From the NCBI RefSeq assembly GCF_014694315.1, contig NZ_JAAOXD010000001.1, positions 869,859 through 933,858 of the forward strand: a stretch of DNA of 64,000 bases, written 5' to 3'. This document shows positions 15,934 to 25,456 of this stretch, one piece after another. Made by a program: the position numbers and the translations under genes. Numbering within the stretch: the stretch's first letter is position 1; the number at the start of each line of letters is the position of its first letter. The stretch is from Arthrobacter ipis (GTDB taxonomy: Bacteria > Actinomycetota > Actinomycetes > Actinomycetales > Micrococcaceae). The notes under the pieces are model-generated. The model had not been told where the DNA came from. It saw only the letters and a program-made list of their open reading frames with translations, and searched no databases.

Positions 15934-18729
15934 CTAGTGCCCGGCGTCGTACCAGCTGGTGCCGACGCCGATCTGGACTTCCAGCGGCACGCTGAGTTCC
16001 GCGGCGGCGGCCATCTGCTCCGTAACGAGCTTTTCGACTGCCTCCCGTTCGCCGTTGGCCACTTCCAGCACCAGTTCGTCATGGACCTGCAAAAGCATGC
16101 GTGACTTGAGCCCCTGCGCGGCCAGTTCCGAGTGCACGCCCAGCATGGCGCGCTTGATGATGTCCGCCGCGGAGCCCTGGATGGGCGAGTTCAGGGCGAT
16201 GCGTTCGGCGTTCTCCCGCAGCTGCCGGTCCGTGCTGGTGAGGTCCGGCAGGTAGCGGCGCCGGCCCTCGATCGTGGCCGTGTAGCCGTCCACCCTGGCC
16301 TGGTCCACCACGCCGCGGAGGTAGTCCCGCACGGCACCGAACCGGTCGAAGTAGTCCTTCATGAGGTTCCTGGCCTCGTCCACCGAGATCTCGAGCTGCT
16401 TGGACAGCCCGAAGGACGTCAGCCCGTAGGCCAGGCCGTAGGACATGGCCTTGACCTTGGATCGCATCGCGCTGGTCACCTCGGCCGGCGGCACGTGGAA
16501 GATGGACGAGCCGACGAAGCGGTGCAGGTCCTCCCCCTCGCGGTAGGCCTCGATCAGGCCGGCGTCCCCGGACAGGTGCGCCATGATGCGCATCTCGATC
16601 TGCGAGTAGTCCGCGGACAGCAGGCACTCGTAGCCGTCGCTGACCACGAAGATGCCGCGCACGCGGCGGCCCTCCTCGCTGCGGATCGGGATGTTCTGCA
16701 GGTTCGGGTTGTTGGACGAGATGCGCCCGGTGGCGGCCACGTTCTGGGCGTAGGTGGTGTGGATGCGGCCGTCCTCCGCCACGGATTTCTTGAGCGTTTC
16801 CACCATCTGCCGCAGCTTCGCCGATTCGCGGTGGGCCATGAGCTGGACCAGGAATTCATGCCCGGTTTTCTCCAGCAGGTTCTTCAGCGATGCGGCGTCC
16901 GTGGTGTAACCGGACTTGATCTTCTTGGTCTTGGGCAGTTGCAGCTCCTCGAAGAGGACCGTCTGCAGCTGCTTCGGCGAACCGAGGTTCACCTCGTGGC
17001 CGATCGCGGCGAACGCCCGTTCCTGGGCATCGTCGATCACCCTGGCCAGGTCCGCCAGTTGTTCGTCCATCAGCTCCATGGAGACGGCGATGCCGGTCTT
17101 CTCCATGTCCGCGAGGACTCGGGCCACCGGCAGCTCCAGCGTGGCCAGCAGGTCCTCGGCCTTGCGGTCCCTCAGTTCCGATTCGAAGAACCGGCTCAGT
17201 TTATGGACGACGGCGGCCACCTGGACCAGCGCTCCGGAGGCCGCGGCGTCGTCGTCGAAGGCCAGCTCCAGCTGGCCCGCCTTGGCGGCCTCGGGGGTGA
17301 TGTGGATGTTCAGGTGGAACTGGGCCAGTTCGGCCAGTTCGTACGTGCGGCGGTCGGGCTGGATGAGGTAGCCGGAGATGGAGGTGTCATCCACCACGCC
17401 TTCCAGGCCGAACCCGCGGTTGGCCAGCGCCTTCAGCGCAGCCTTGTAGCCATGCATCACCTTCGGGGATCCCGCGTCCCGGAGCCACTGGGCCAGCACA
17501 TTTTCGGCGTCGGCGTCCAGCGCGGTGAGGTCCACGTAGGCGGCGGCATCGTCCCGCACGATGGCGACCGCGTCCGCGTCCTCGCCGATCCGGCCGGGCA
17601 GCACGTCTACTGCGAGGGCGGACCGGTGACCGGCCCCTGCTTGGAGGAAGGCCCGGAGCGAGTCCGCGTCGGTCAGCGCGGCGAAGTCCCTGGCCTCCAG
17701 GGGCTCGCGCTCCGGCGCAGGCGCTTCGCTCGCGTACAGATCAAAGAGGCGGGTGCGGATCGTTTTGAATTCGAGCTCGTCGAAGAGCTCCTCGACGGCC
17801 TTCTGGTCCGGCCGCGGATCAGCCAGCTCGTCCAGCGTCACCGGGAGGTCAAGGTCGGTGTGGAGCCGGTTCAGCTTGCGGTTGCGCTTGACCGCGTCCA
17901 CGTTGTCCCGCAGCGCGTCCCCCACCTTCCCGCCGATGGCGTCGAGGTGTTCCAGCACGCCTTCGAGGCCGCCGTAGAGGTTGATCCACTTGGCTGCCGT
18001 TTTGGGTCCGACTCCCGGGACGCCCGGCAGGTTGTCAGCGGTCTCCCCCACCAGGGCGGCGAGGTCCGAATACCGGGAGGGGCTGACGAAGTACTTCGCC
18101 TCGATGGCGGCGGCATCCATGCGCGGGATGTCGCTGACGCCCTTCCTCGGGTACAGCACGAAGACGTTGTCCGTGATGAGCTGGAACGCGTCGCGGTCAC
18201 CGGACACGAGCAGGACTTCAAAACCGGCCTTTTCACCCATGGCTGCGAGCGTGGCCAGGATGTCGTCCGCTTCGTAACCGGGCATCTTGATGGTCTTGAT
18301 GCCCCAGGCGCCCATGACCTGATCGATTAGGTCGATCTGGCCACTCATTTCGCGGGGCGTCTCGTTGCGGCCGCCCTTGTACTCGCTGTACTCGGCCTTG
18401 CGGTGAGTGGTGTCGTCCGAGACGTCGAAAGCGACCGCGACGTGGGTGGGCTTCTGTTCCTTGATCAGGTTAATGAGCATGGACGTGAAGCCGTGGATAG
18501 CGTTGGTGTGCTGGCCCCGGGCGGTGGAGAACTTGTCAGCCGGGAGGGCAAAGAAAGCCCGGAAGGCCATGGAGTGCCCGTCCAGGACCAGAAGCCGGGG
18601 CTGCTCCGTCAGGGGAACGACGGGTGCCTCGGTGGCCGACACCGACGGGGCGTCAGGCGAGGACACCGCGATGTCCTGAAGGGTCTGGGTTGTGGACGGA
18701 ATTGGGGCCGGTTTGGTTGTTTCACTCAC
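15934..18729 (-). CDS. polA: DNA polymerase I
   Basis: About 931 residues. The N-terminal 5'-3' exonuclease domain begins at LLVLDGHSMAFRAFFALP. The middle 3'-5' exonuclease-like domain lacks the usual acidic set, as in other actinobacteria. Polymerase motifs are LLSADYSQIEMR (A), RSKVKAMSYGLAYG (B) and LLQVHDELVLEV (C). It fills gaps in repair and Okazaki processing. An Ala/Pro/Ser-rich stretch of about 50 residues precedes the conserved region. The start is uncertain: GTG 18729 or ATG 18750. The latter faces the divergent thioesterase start, so the two genes nearly touch head to head. Confidence 0.96.
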   Translation of the reverse strand: MSETTKPAPIPSTTQTLQDIAVSSPDAPSVSATEAPVVPLTEQPRLLVLDGHSMAFRAFFALPADKFSTARGQHTNAIHGFTSMLINLIKEQKPTHVAVAFDVSDDTTHRKAEYSEYKGGRNETPREMSGQIDLIDQVMGAWGIKTIKMPGYEADDILATLAAMGEKAGFEVLLVSGDRDAFQLITDNVFVLYPRKGVSDIPRMDAAAIEAKYFVSPSRYSDLAALVGETADNLPGVPGVGPKTAAKWINLYGGLEGVLEHLDAIGGKVGDALRDNVDAVKRNRKLNRLHTDLDLPVTLDELADPRPDQKAVEELFDELEFKTIRTRLFDLYASEAPAPEREPLEARDFAALTDADSLRAFLQAGAGHRSALAVDVLPGRIGEDADAVAIVRDDAAAYVDLTALDADAENVLAQWLRDAGSPKVMHGYKAALKALANRGFGLEGVVDDTSISGYLIQPDRRTYELAELAQFHLNIHITPEAAKAGQLELAFDDDAAASGALVQVAAVVHKLSRFFESELRDRKAEDLLATLELPVARVLADMEKTGIAVSMELMDEQLADLARVIDDAQERAFAAIGHEVNLGSPKQLQTVLFEELQLPKTKKIKSGYTTDAASLKNLLEKTGHEFLVQLMAHRESAKLRQMVETLKKSVAEDGRIHTTYAQNVAATGRISSNNPNLQNIPIRSEEGRRVRGIFVVSDGYECLLSADYSQIEMRIMAHLSGDAGLIEAYREGEDLHRFVGSSIFHVPPAEVTSAMRSKVKAMSYGLAYGLTSFGLSKQLEISVDEARNLMKDYFDRFGAVRDYLRGVVDQARVDGYTATIEGRRRYLPDLTSTDRQLRENAERIALNSPIQGSAADIIKRAMLGVHSELAAQGLKSRMLLQVHDELVLEVANGEREAVEKLVTEQMAAAAELSVPLEVQIGVGTSWYDAGH

Positions 18730-18748
18730 AGGTGCCAGCCTAGTTGCC

Positions 18749-19315
18749 ATGATGGACAATTTCACGCCGGGCCCTGCCGGTGAGGCCAGTCCCGCAGAGG
18801 CCGGCGCGGCGGCGGAAGCGCGCTCTGCCGTCGAAACGCCTGCGGCGGTTGGGACGCCCGGTGCGGTGGAGGCCGCGGCCGAAGCCGACTTTCGGGAAGA
18901 GCTGTTTGAGGCCGGCGTCCCCGAGCACCTGCACGACTGGCTCGCCGGGTACGGCATCGGCGCCCTCGTGGTGAAGATGGGGATCCGGTTCCTGGAGATG
19001 AGCCCTGAACGGTGCGTTGCCACGATGCCGGTGGAGGGGAATACGCAGGTGGCCGGGATCCTGCACGGCGGCGCGCATGTGGTGCTGGCCGAGACCCTGG
19101 GATCGTTTGCCGCCGGGATGCACGCCGGTCCCGGCCGCCAGGCGCTGGGCATCGAGGTGGGAGCCACGCACCACCGCGCGGTGTCCGCGGGCACGGTCAC
19201 CGGAACGTGCACGGCCATCCACCTGGGCCGCACGCTGACCACTCACGAAATCGTGATGACCGACGAACAGGGGCGCCGGTTGTCCACGGCGCGCATCACC
19301 AACCTCATCCGGTAG
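18749..19315 (+). CDS. PaaI-family hotdog thioesterase
   Basis: Up to 188 residues. The hotdog fold carries the PaaI-type active-site block AGILHGGAHVVLAET and the later VEVGATHHRAV region, consistent with hydrolysis of acyl- or aryl-CoA. The first ~50 residues are Ala/Pro/Glu-rich and not conserved; an internal GTG near FREELFEAG would give a shorter protein. It is divergent from polA with starts within 0-20 bases. A thioesterase beside polA is common in actinobacteria. Confidence 0.85.
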   Translation: MMDNFTPGPAGEASPAEAGAAAEARSAVETPAAVGTPGAVEAAAEADFREELFEAGVPEHLHDWLAGYGIGALVVKMGIRFLEMSPERCVATMPVEGNTQVAGILHGGAHVVLAETLGSFAAGMHAGPGRQALGIEVGATHHRAVSAGTVTGTCTAIHLGRTLTTHEIVMTDEQGRRLSTARITNLIR

Positions 19316-19327
19316 CGGCAGAAGAGA

Positions 19328-19876
19328 CTAGCGCCCAGGCCAGCGGTACCGGAGCTCCACGATCCCCCGCCCCTGGGGCCGCGCCTCCTGAAACTCCAGT
19401 GGCGCCGTCGGGCCCTGGGCGAGGGGAAGCAGCCGTTTTCCGCTTCCGAGCACCACCGGGATGACCGAGACAATCAGTTCGTCCAGGAGACCGGCGCCGG
19501 CGAACTGGGCGGCGAGCTCGCCGCCGCCCACCACCCAGATGTTTTGGCCGGCAGCGTCGCGCCAGAGGTCGTCAATGAATTCTGTCACCTCGCCGCGCAC
19601 GAACGTGATGTCAGCTCCCGGCGGGGCGCTGAACTCGTGGTGGGTGAAGATCCAGCAGGGCGTGCCGGGGTAAGGCCAGTTGCCGGGTTCATGCTCTATC
19701 AGCCACTCGTAGGTGGTTCCACCCATGACGATGCAGCCGACGCCGGCCATGAAGGCGTCGTAGCTTTCCTTGCCGCCTCCGAAGCCGTCGAACTGCAGCA
19801 GCCAGGCAAGGTCGTCGTCTGCCGTGGCGATGAAGCCGTCGAGGGAGGACGCAGCGTAATACTGGACACTGGGCAT
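19328..19876 (-). CDS. DHFR/RibD C-terminal-fold protein
   Basis: 182 residues. It has the dihydrofolate reductase-like fold of stand-alone RibD C-terminal proteins: AASSLDGFIA, MGGTTYEWL, NIWVVGGGELA and ELIVSVIPVVLGSGKRLL. These proteins bind NADPH and reduce pterin- or pyrimidine-like substrates, but the substrate here is unknown. It is unlikely to be the main DHFR because it lacks classical FolA motifs. It is convergent with the thioesterase, 12 bases apart. Confidence 0.85.
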   Translation of the reverse strand: MPSVQYYAASSLDGFIATADDDLAWLLQFDGFGGGKESYDAFMAGVGCIVMGGTTYEWLIEHEPGNWPYPGTPCWIFTHHEFSAPPGADITFVRGEVTEFIDDLWRDAAGQNIWVVGGGELAAQFAGAGLLDELIVSVIPVVLGSGKRLLPLAQGPTAPLEFQEARPQGRGIVELRYRWPGR

Positions 19877-20020
19877 GGACCCAGCCTAGCCACTCCGCTT
19901 CAGCGTTCCCAGAGCGTCACAGGGGCCCGGAGCGGCCAGGGTTCCCAGAGCAGCACGGGGTTCCCAGAGCAGCACGAGGCGGCGCAGTTCCATAGGCGGT
20001 CCGTCGCCGGACCCGCCCGG

Positions 20021-20242
20021 TTAGCCGCTGAAGTACGGAATGATCAGGTACAGCCCGAACATCACGGCGATGGCGCAGAGTCCAAAGCAGACGTAGGAGA
20101 GGTATTTGACCCACGCCGGCGCGGCGACCTGGCGGTCACCGGCGATGGCGGTCAGCCGGACGCCGAGGGAATAGAGGACCACTACGGTCACGGCGGCGAC
20201 GAGTGTGGCGCCGGCTACGGTGAGGAGTTCCAACCACTTCAT
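20021..20242 (-). CDS. Small membrane protein downstream of PiT
   Basis: 73 residues with two hydrophobic segments (about 5-27 and 48-70) separated by a short basic loop. Its ATG overlaps the PiT stop by four bases (ATGA), so it is translationally coupled to the transporter. No family was recognised. It may be an accessory subunit or stabilizer of the phosphate transporter; this is inference from position. Confidence 0.75.
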   Translation of the reverse strand: MKWLELLTVAGATLVAAVTVVVLYSLGVRLTAIAGDRQVAAPAWVKYLSYVCFGLCAIAVMFGLYLIIPYFSG

Positions 20243-21468
20243 CGCTGCGGGCCCTTCAGGTTTTTGTTCTTGGCGCGCTCGGCGGCGCGTGCCCTGGCGA
20301 GGGCCTTCTTCTTCGCGAAGCGGACTGCCTGCCCGGCCTCTTCGACCTCGACGGCGTTGTGGTGGCCCACTTGGGATTTGCGGGATACCAGGAACATGTA
20401 CAGCACGGCGCCGATGCCGGCCACTGCCGCGATGACCACGCCGACGACCCCGGTCTTGACCAGCAGCGCGGTCAGAGCACCGACAATGCCTGCGGCGGGC
20501 AGCGTGAAGAGCCAGCCGAGGGCGATGCGCCCCACCATGCCCCAGCGCACCGTGGTGCCCCTGCGGCCCATGCCGGAACCGATCACTGAACCGGAGGCCA
20601 CCTGGGTGGTGGACAGGGCAAAGCCAAGGTGCGAGGAGGCCAGGATGGCGGAAGCTGTGCTCGACTCGGCCGCGAAGCCCTGGGCGGGCTTGACCTCCGT
20701 GAGTCCGGCGCCCATGGTCCTGATGATGCGCCAGCCGCCGGCGTACGTTCCGACAGCGATGGCGAGTGCGCACGCCGTGATCACCCACAGCTGCGGGCCG
20801 GAGCCCGGCTGCTGCGTTCCTGCCGAGATGAGGACCAGGGTGATGATGCCCATGGTCTTCTGGGCATCGTTGGTGCCGTGCGCCAGGGCCACGAGGCTGG
20901 AGGTGAACACCTGGCCCGTCCGGAAACCGCCGCGCTTCTGGGTGAGCTTGCTGCCCGTCTCCGGATCATGGCGGGCCGTGAGCGCGTAGGCGATGCGGGT
21001 GCAGATGTAGGCCACAAGCCCGGCGATGACCGGGGCGAAGATGGCGGGCAGAATGACCTTCTGCAGCAGCGTCTCAAGATTGACGGCGTGGAATCCGATG
21101 CCGATGATCGCGGCACCGATGAGGCCCCCGAAGAGTGCATGGGATGAACTGGACGGCAGTCCCTTGAGCCAGGTGATCATGTTCCACAGAACGGCGCCCA
21201 TGAGGCCGGCAAAAATAATGTCCGGGGTGATCTGGACCCCGCCCGACCCCTCGCGGATGATGCCGCCCGAGACCGTTTTCGCGACTTCCGTGGACAGGAA
21301 GGCCCCGACAAGGTTCAGGGCCGCCGCGAGGGCAACCGCAGTCTTCGGCTTGATGGCACCGGTGGCGATGGGCGTGGCCATCGCGTTCGCGGTGTCATGG
21401 AACCCGTTCGTGAAGTCGAAAAATAACGCCAGCGCAATGACCAGCGCCACCATGAAGGTGATGTCCAC
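20239..21468 (-). CDS. Inorganic phosphate transporter, PiT family
   Basis: 409 residues with about ten membrane segments. Two inverted family motifs are visible: FDFTNGFHDTANAMATPIATG near the N-terminus and ALAHGTNDAQKTMGII in the second half. PiT proteins are low-affinity symporters that move metal-phosphate with a cation. The central loop and C-terminal tail are charged. It is followed by an overlapping small membrane gene. Confidence 0.93.
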   Translation of the reverse strand: MDITFMVALVIALALFFDFTNGFHDTANAMATPIATGAIKPKTAVALAAALNLVGAFLSTEVAKTVSGGIIREGSGGVQITPDIIFAGLMGAVLWNMITWLKGLPSSSSHALFGGLIGAAIIGIGFHAVNLETLLQKVILPAIFAPVIAGLVAYICTRIAYALTARHDPETGSKLTQKRGGFRTGQVFTSSLVALAHGTNDAQKTMGIITLVLISAGTQQPGSGPQLWVITACALAIAVGTYAGGWRIIRTMGAGLTEVKPAQGFAAESSTASAILASSHLGFALSTTQVASGSVIGSGMGRRGTTVRWGMVGRIALGWLFTLPAAGIVGALTALLVKTGVVGVVIAAVAGIGAVLYMFLVSRKSQVGHHNAVEVEEAGQAVRFAKKKALARARAAERAKNKNLKGPQR

Positions 21469-21655
21469 CTGTTGCCCAATCTGCAGAGTCTACGTACAGC
21501 AGTTCCACTCCCCTGCCTGCACTGCACAGCATAGTTCACCCGCTGTTTAAGAAAACGTCTGGGGGTGGGGGTAGCGGAGCTGCAGAGCGGGCTTGAAACC
21601 TTATCGATGGTACGCGTCCTGCAGACGAGGTCAAACCTGGACCGCCCATACTCAG

Positions 21656-22219
21656 TCACACCTGCCGGTCCGGGGGCCGGGAGAAGGCCCGAATGGCCTC
21701 CAGCTGGCGCGGCGACAGTCCAGTCCGGGGGTCCGGCGAGACCAGCAAGGCACGGCGGCCAAGGATCCGTGCCCAAGCCTGCGCCCGGCCTTCAAATGCG
21801 AGCTGGTCGTCCACCCAGATGATCCGCTCCGGCGTGTTCCTGCCCACATCCGCCTGAATGGCTTCCAGCTTCCACCATTCCGCGCCGCTGCCCGCCCCGT
21901 CCGAGGTAAGCACCGGCCACGTGCTGCCCCTCAGGCCGGTAACCGGGCAGAGGACGGCGGGCGCCAGTTCCTCCCAGCTGGTGAGCCAGACGCAGCGGAG
22001 TCCGGGCTGCAGAGACAGCCGGTTCAGGGCCGCCACCAGCTCCGCCGCATAGGCAACTTCCAGCATCCCGGCGAAGGTGTAACGCCAGGCCGAGCCCCAC
22101 GGCGTGGTGCCCGTCGGGCCGAACGGGCACACCACGCCGTCGACATCGAGGTAGAGGGTCACCTTGTTCCCGGTGTCTCCCTTTAGCCCGGTGTCCCCAT
22201 TCGGTTCGGCAATTCCCAC
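21656..22219 (-). CDS. HAD-like hydrolase domain protein
   Basis: 187 residues. YLDVDGVV is a HAD motif I (nucleophile Asp and acid Asp). WLTSWEE is a plausible motif II (Thr), and RIIWVDDQLA a likely motif IV. The substrate is unknown; related proteins are usually left as HAD-domain hypotheticals. GTG 22219 is supported by GGGAGGAA eight bases upstream. It is divergent from the phosphoketolase gene across about 180 bases. Confidence 0.75.
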   Translation of the reverse strand: MGIAEPNGDTGLKGDTGNKVTLYLDVDGVVCPFGPTGTTPWGSAWRYTFAGMLEVAYAAELVAALNRLSLQPGLRCVWLTSWEELAPAVLCPVTGLRGSTWPVLTSDGAGSGAEWWKLEAIQADVGRNTPERIIWVDDQLAFEGRAQAWARILGRRALLVSPDPRTGLSPRQLEAIRAFSRPPDRQV

Positions 22220-22396
22220 GGCGTTCCTCCCACGCTGGCAACGCTACGGAACGCCGGCCGGGCCGGGCAAGGCCTCCGGAAAACACGAGGCCCAACTGCC
22301 GGTCCCGCAGCCCTGCAGTGGATCTGAGGGCGGCCAAAACGCCCGGGGTAGACTGTGCCCGTCAGCGCTGGAGCGGGATCCGACGGAAGGCAATCC

Positions 22397-24838
22397 ATGG
22401 GCATGGCCGGGGCAAACGGGGAAATTTCGGAAGGCGAACTGGACCTCCTCCACCGCTACTGGAGCGCGGCGAACTACCTGACGGTGGCCCAGATCTACCT
22501 CCAGGACAATGCACTGCTTCGGGAGCCGCTGCGGCCGGAGCACATCAAGCCGAGGCTGCTGGGCCACTGGGGCACCGGCCCCGGGCTGTCGCTGATCTAC
22601 GCCCACCTGAACCGGCTGATCCGGAATACATCCGCCGAGGTCCTGTTCATCGCCGGTCCCGGCCACGGCGGACCGTCGGTGGTGGCGAACGTCTACCTCG
22701 AGGGCACCTACTCCGAGATCTACCCTGAGATCAGCCGCGACGCCGCCGGGCTGCGCCGGCTGGCACGGCAGTTTTCGACGCCGGGCGGTGTGGGCAGCCA
22801 TGTGGGCCCGGCCACCCCCGGGTCCATCCACGAAGGCGGCGAGCTGGGCTACTCGCTGATGCACGCCACCGGCGCGGTGATGGACAACCCGGATCTCATC
22901 GCGGCCTGTGTGGTGGGCGACGGCGAGGCCGAGACCGGCCCGTTGGCCGCCTCTTGGACGGCGCCGTTCTTCCTCAACCCCGCGCGGGACGGCGCGGTCC
23001 TGCCCATCCTGCACCTCAACGGGGCCAAGATTTCCGGCCCTACAGTCCTGGCACGCCGCCCCGACGCGGACGTCGAGGCACTGCTAAGCGCCAACGGCTG
23101 GGAACCCGTTACCGTGTCCGGCGACCAGCCCGAGAAGGTCCACCGTGCCCTGGCCGTTGCCCTGGACAACGCGTATGCCACCATCCGGGACATGCAGCAG
23201 GCCGCCCGGGGCGCCGGTTCCGGCTCTTCCGGCTCCGGCAGTAACCGGCCGACGGCGGCGCGCTGGCCGGCGATCATCCTGCGGACCCCCAAGGGCTGGA
23301 CCGGACCGGAGTCCGTGGACGGCACCCGGGTGGAAGGCACGTTCCGTGCGCACCAGGTTCCCCTGTCAGGTGTCAGGGACAACCCGGAGCACCTGGCGCT
23401 GCTGGAGCAATGGATGCGTTCCTACCAGCCCGAATCCCTGTTCGACGACGACGGCCGGCTCCTCCCGGAACTGGCCGCTTTGGCGCCCGAAGGCAGGCTC
23501 CGGATGGGGGCGGCGCCGTGGGCCAACGGCCAGCCGTCCGTCCCGCTGGACATTCCGGACCTTGCCCAGTACGCCGTCGACCCGCGCCAGCCCGGTTCGA
23601 CCAGCATCGAAACCACCAAGCCGCTGGGCGAACTGTTCCGTGACCTCTACACCGGAACGGAGGACAACCCGCGGTTCCGGCTGTTCTGCCCGGACGAAAC
23701 CAACAGCAACAGGCTGGGCGCCGTGTTCGAGGCCACCGACCGTTGCCTGATGCTGCCGGGGACCGACGGGGAGAGCGACGGCGACGACCATGTCTCTCCG
23801 GACGGCCGCGTCATGGAGGTGCTCTCCGAGCACCTGTGCCAGGGGTGGCTGGAAGGCTACCTGCTGACCGGGCGGCACGGGTTCTTCGCCAGCTATGAGG
23901 CCTTCGCCATGGTCAGCGCCTCCATGACCGTCCAGCACGCCAAGTGGCTGCAGCACGCCCGGGAGCTGGAGTGGCGCTCGCCGGTGCCGAGCCTGAACAT
24001 CCTGCTGACCTCCACCTGCTGGCGCAACGACCACAACGGCTTCAGCCACCAGGGCCCGGGGCTGATCGACACCGTGCTGTCCCTGTCCGGCGAGGTGACG
24101 AGGATCTACCTGCCGCCGGACACCAACACGCTGCTGGCGGCGGCAGAACACGCCCTGCTCAGCAAGGATTACGTGAACCTGGTCGTCGTCGACAAGCAGT
24201 CGCACCCCCAGTACCTGACCCTGGCGGAAGCCCGCGCGCATGCCGAGGCCGGCGCCTCCCGCTGGGAGTGGGCCGGCAACGAGGTCGGCAGCAGCACAGA
24301 ACCGGATGTCGTCCTCGCGTGCGCCGGCGACATCCCCACCGAGGAGGCGCTCGCGGCGGCCTGGCTGCTGCAGCGCCACGTTCCCGATGCCATCGTGCGC
24401 GTGGTGAACGTCATGGACGCCATGGTGCTTCCGCCGCGCGACGTGCACCCGCACGGGCTCGACGACGGGACGTTCACTTCGCTGTTCACTGACACCTGCG
24501 AGGTGGTCGTGGCATGGCACGGCTACGCCCGCTCGTTCCACCAGCTCCTGCACGGCCGGCCGAACCCGGACCGGTTCCACGTCCGCGGCTACAGCCAGCA
24601 GGGCACCACCACCACGCCGTTCGACATGGTGGTGGTCAACCGGATGAGCCGCTACCACCTGGCGCTGGAGGCACTACGCCGGATGCCGCGGCAGTTCGAC
24701 GGCGCGGAGGCTTTGGCCGATCACTGCAACCAGCAGCTGGACGCCCATGCTGAATACATCCGGGAGCACTTCGAGGACCTGCCCGGCATCCGCGAGTGGG
24801 TATGGTCGCCGCCTGGTTCCTCCCCACCCGCGCCCTAA
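22397..24838 (+). CDS. xfp: Phosphoketolase (xylulose-5-P/fructose-6-P)
   Basis: 813 residues, full length. It splits xylulose 5-phosphate or fructose 6-phosphate with phosphate to acetyl phosphate plus a smaller sugar phosphate, using thiamine diphosphate. Typical blocks are GHWGTGPGLSLIYAHLNR, GPGHGGPS, SHVGPATPGSIHEGGELGYSL, VGDGEAETGPLA (ThDP-Mg site) and STCWRNDHNGFSHQGPG. ATG 22397 is preferred because GGAAGG lies seven bases upstream; an in-frame start at 22355 has no such site. No acetate kinase or phosphotransacetylase gene is nearby. Confidence 0.96.
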   Translation: MGMAGANGEISEGELDLLHRYWSAANYLTVAQIYLQDNALLREPLRPEHIKPRLLGHWGTGPGLSLIYAHLNRLIRNTSAEVLFIAGPGHGGPSVVANVYLEGTYSEIYPEISRDAAGLRRLARQFSTPGGVGSHVGPATPGSIHEGGELGYSLMHATGAVMDNPDLIAACVVGDGEAETGPLAASWTAPFFLNPARDGAVLPILHLNGAKISGPTVLARRPDADVEALLSANGWEPVTVSGDQPEKVHRALAVALDNAYATIRDMQQAARGAGSGSSGSGSNRPTAARWPAIILRTPKGWTGPESVDGTRVEGTFRAHQVPLSGVRDNPEHLALLEQWMRSYQPESLFDDDGRLLPELAALAPEGRLRMGAAPWANGQPSVPLDIPDLAQYAVDPRQPGSTSIETTKPLGELFRDLYTGTEDNPRFRLFCPDETNSNRLGAVFEATDRCLMLPGTDGESDGDDHVSPDGRVMEVLSEHLCQGWLEGYLLTGRHGFFASYEAFAMVSASMTVQHAKWLQHARELEWRSPVPSLNILLTSTCWRNDHNGFSHQGPGLIDTVLSLSGEVTRIYLPPDTNTLLAAAEHALLSKDYVNLVVVDKQSHPQYLTLAEARAHAEAGASRWEWAGNEVGSSTEPDVVLACAGDIPTEEALAAAWLLQRHVPDAIVRVVNVMDAMVLPPRDVHPHGLDDGTFTSLFTDTCEVVVAWHGYARSFHQLLHGRPNPDRFHVRGYSQQGTTTTPFDMVVVNRMSRYHLALEALRRMPRQFDGAEALADHCNQQLDAHAEYIREHFEDLPGIREWVWSPPGSSPPAP

Positions 24839-24896
24839 CCTCGCAAGCTCGGCCAGGGAACCCTGCGGGCGTGGGCCCCGTTCCTGGCGTTACCCG

Positions 24897-25328
24897 CTAG
24901 GGAGCCGGCGCTGCCGAGGCTCCGCTGACGTTCACCAGCCATGCGATGCCGAACTTGTCGGTGCACATGCCGAAGATGTCGCCCCATGGGGCCTTCTCCA
25001 TCGGGACGGTGACGGTGCCGCCGTCGCCGGACAGTTTGTCGTAATAGCCGCGAAGTTCCGCCTCGTCGTCGCCGCTGAGAGATACGGAGATGTTGTTCCC
25101 CGGCGAATAGTCCATGGAGTTGGGGGTGTCGGCCCCCATGAGCACGAGCCCCTTCTCCGAGGTCAGCATCCCGTGCATGATCTTGTCCGACTCAGCAGGA
25201 TCTTCACTGGCGTGGAACTCCCCGAAGGTGCTGAGTGCCAGGTCGCCGCCGAATACCGACTGGTAGAAGGTCATGGCGTCCCGGGCGGTGTCACGGAAGC
25301 TGAGGTACGGGTTGAGCAGGGTGGACAC
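24897..25328 (-). CDS. VOC-family PhnB-like protein
   Basis: 143 residues of the vicinal-oxygen-chelate fold, PhnB/3-demethylubiquinone methyltransferase-like subgroup (LNPYLSFRDTARDAMTFYQSVFGG near the start, then WGDIFGMCTDKFGIAWLVN). These form paired beta-alpha modules with a metal site, but many members lack a known activity. GTG 25328 follows AAGGAGA. It stands alone between the phosphoketolase and KdpE-type genes. Confidence 0.85.
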   Translation of the reverse strand: MSTLLNPYLSFRDTARDAMTFYQSVFGGDLALSTFGEFHASEDPAESDKIMHGMLTSEKGLVLMGADTPNSMDYSPGNNISVSLSGDDEAELRGYYDKLSGDGGTVTVPMEKAPWGDIFGMCTDKFGIAWLVNVSGASAAPAP

Positions 25329-25456
25329 GATCTGTTCTCCTTCGGCTGTACGTGTGGCGCCCGGTGTGTGCGGCGCCCGGCTCTACACATGTTGCCCGAA
25401 TCCGGCCTCCCTTCATAGGGGTTCACGGAAGTTCACGGGACGTCCATAAGGGCAGG

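Noticed and set aside
16132..18330. A 732-codon open frame antisense to polA
   Set aside because: Same mirror effect of GC-rich third positions; no domain and no ribosome site.
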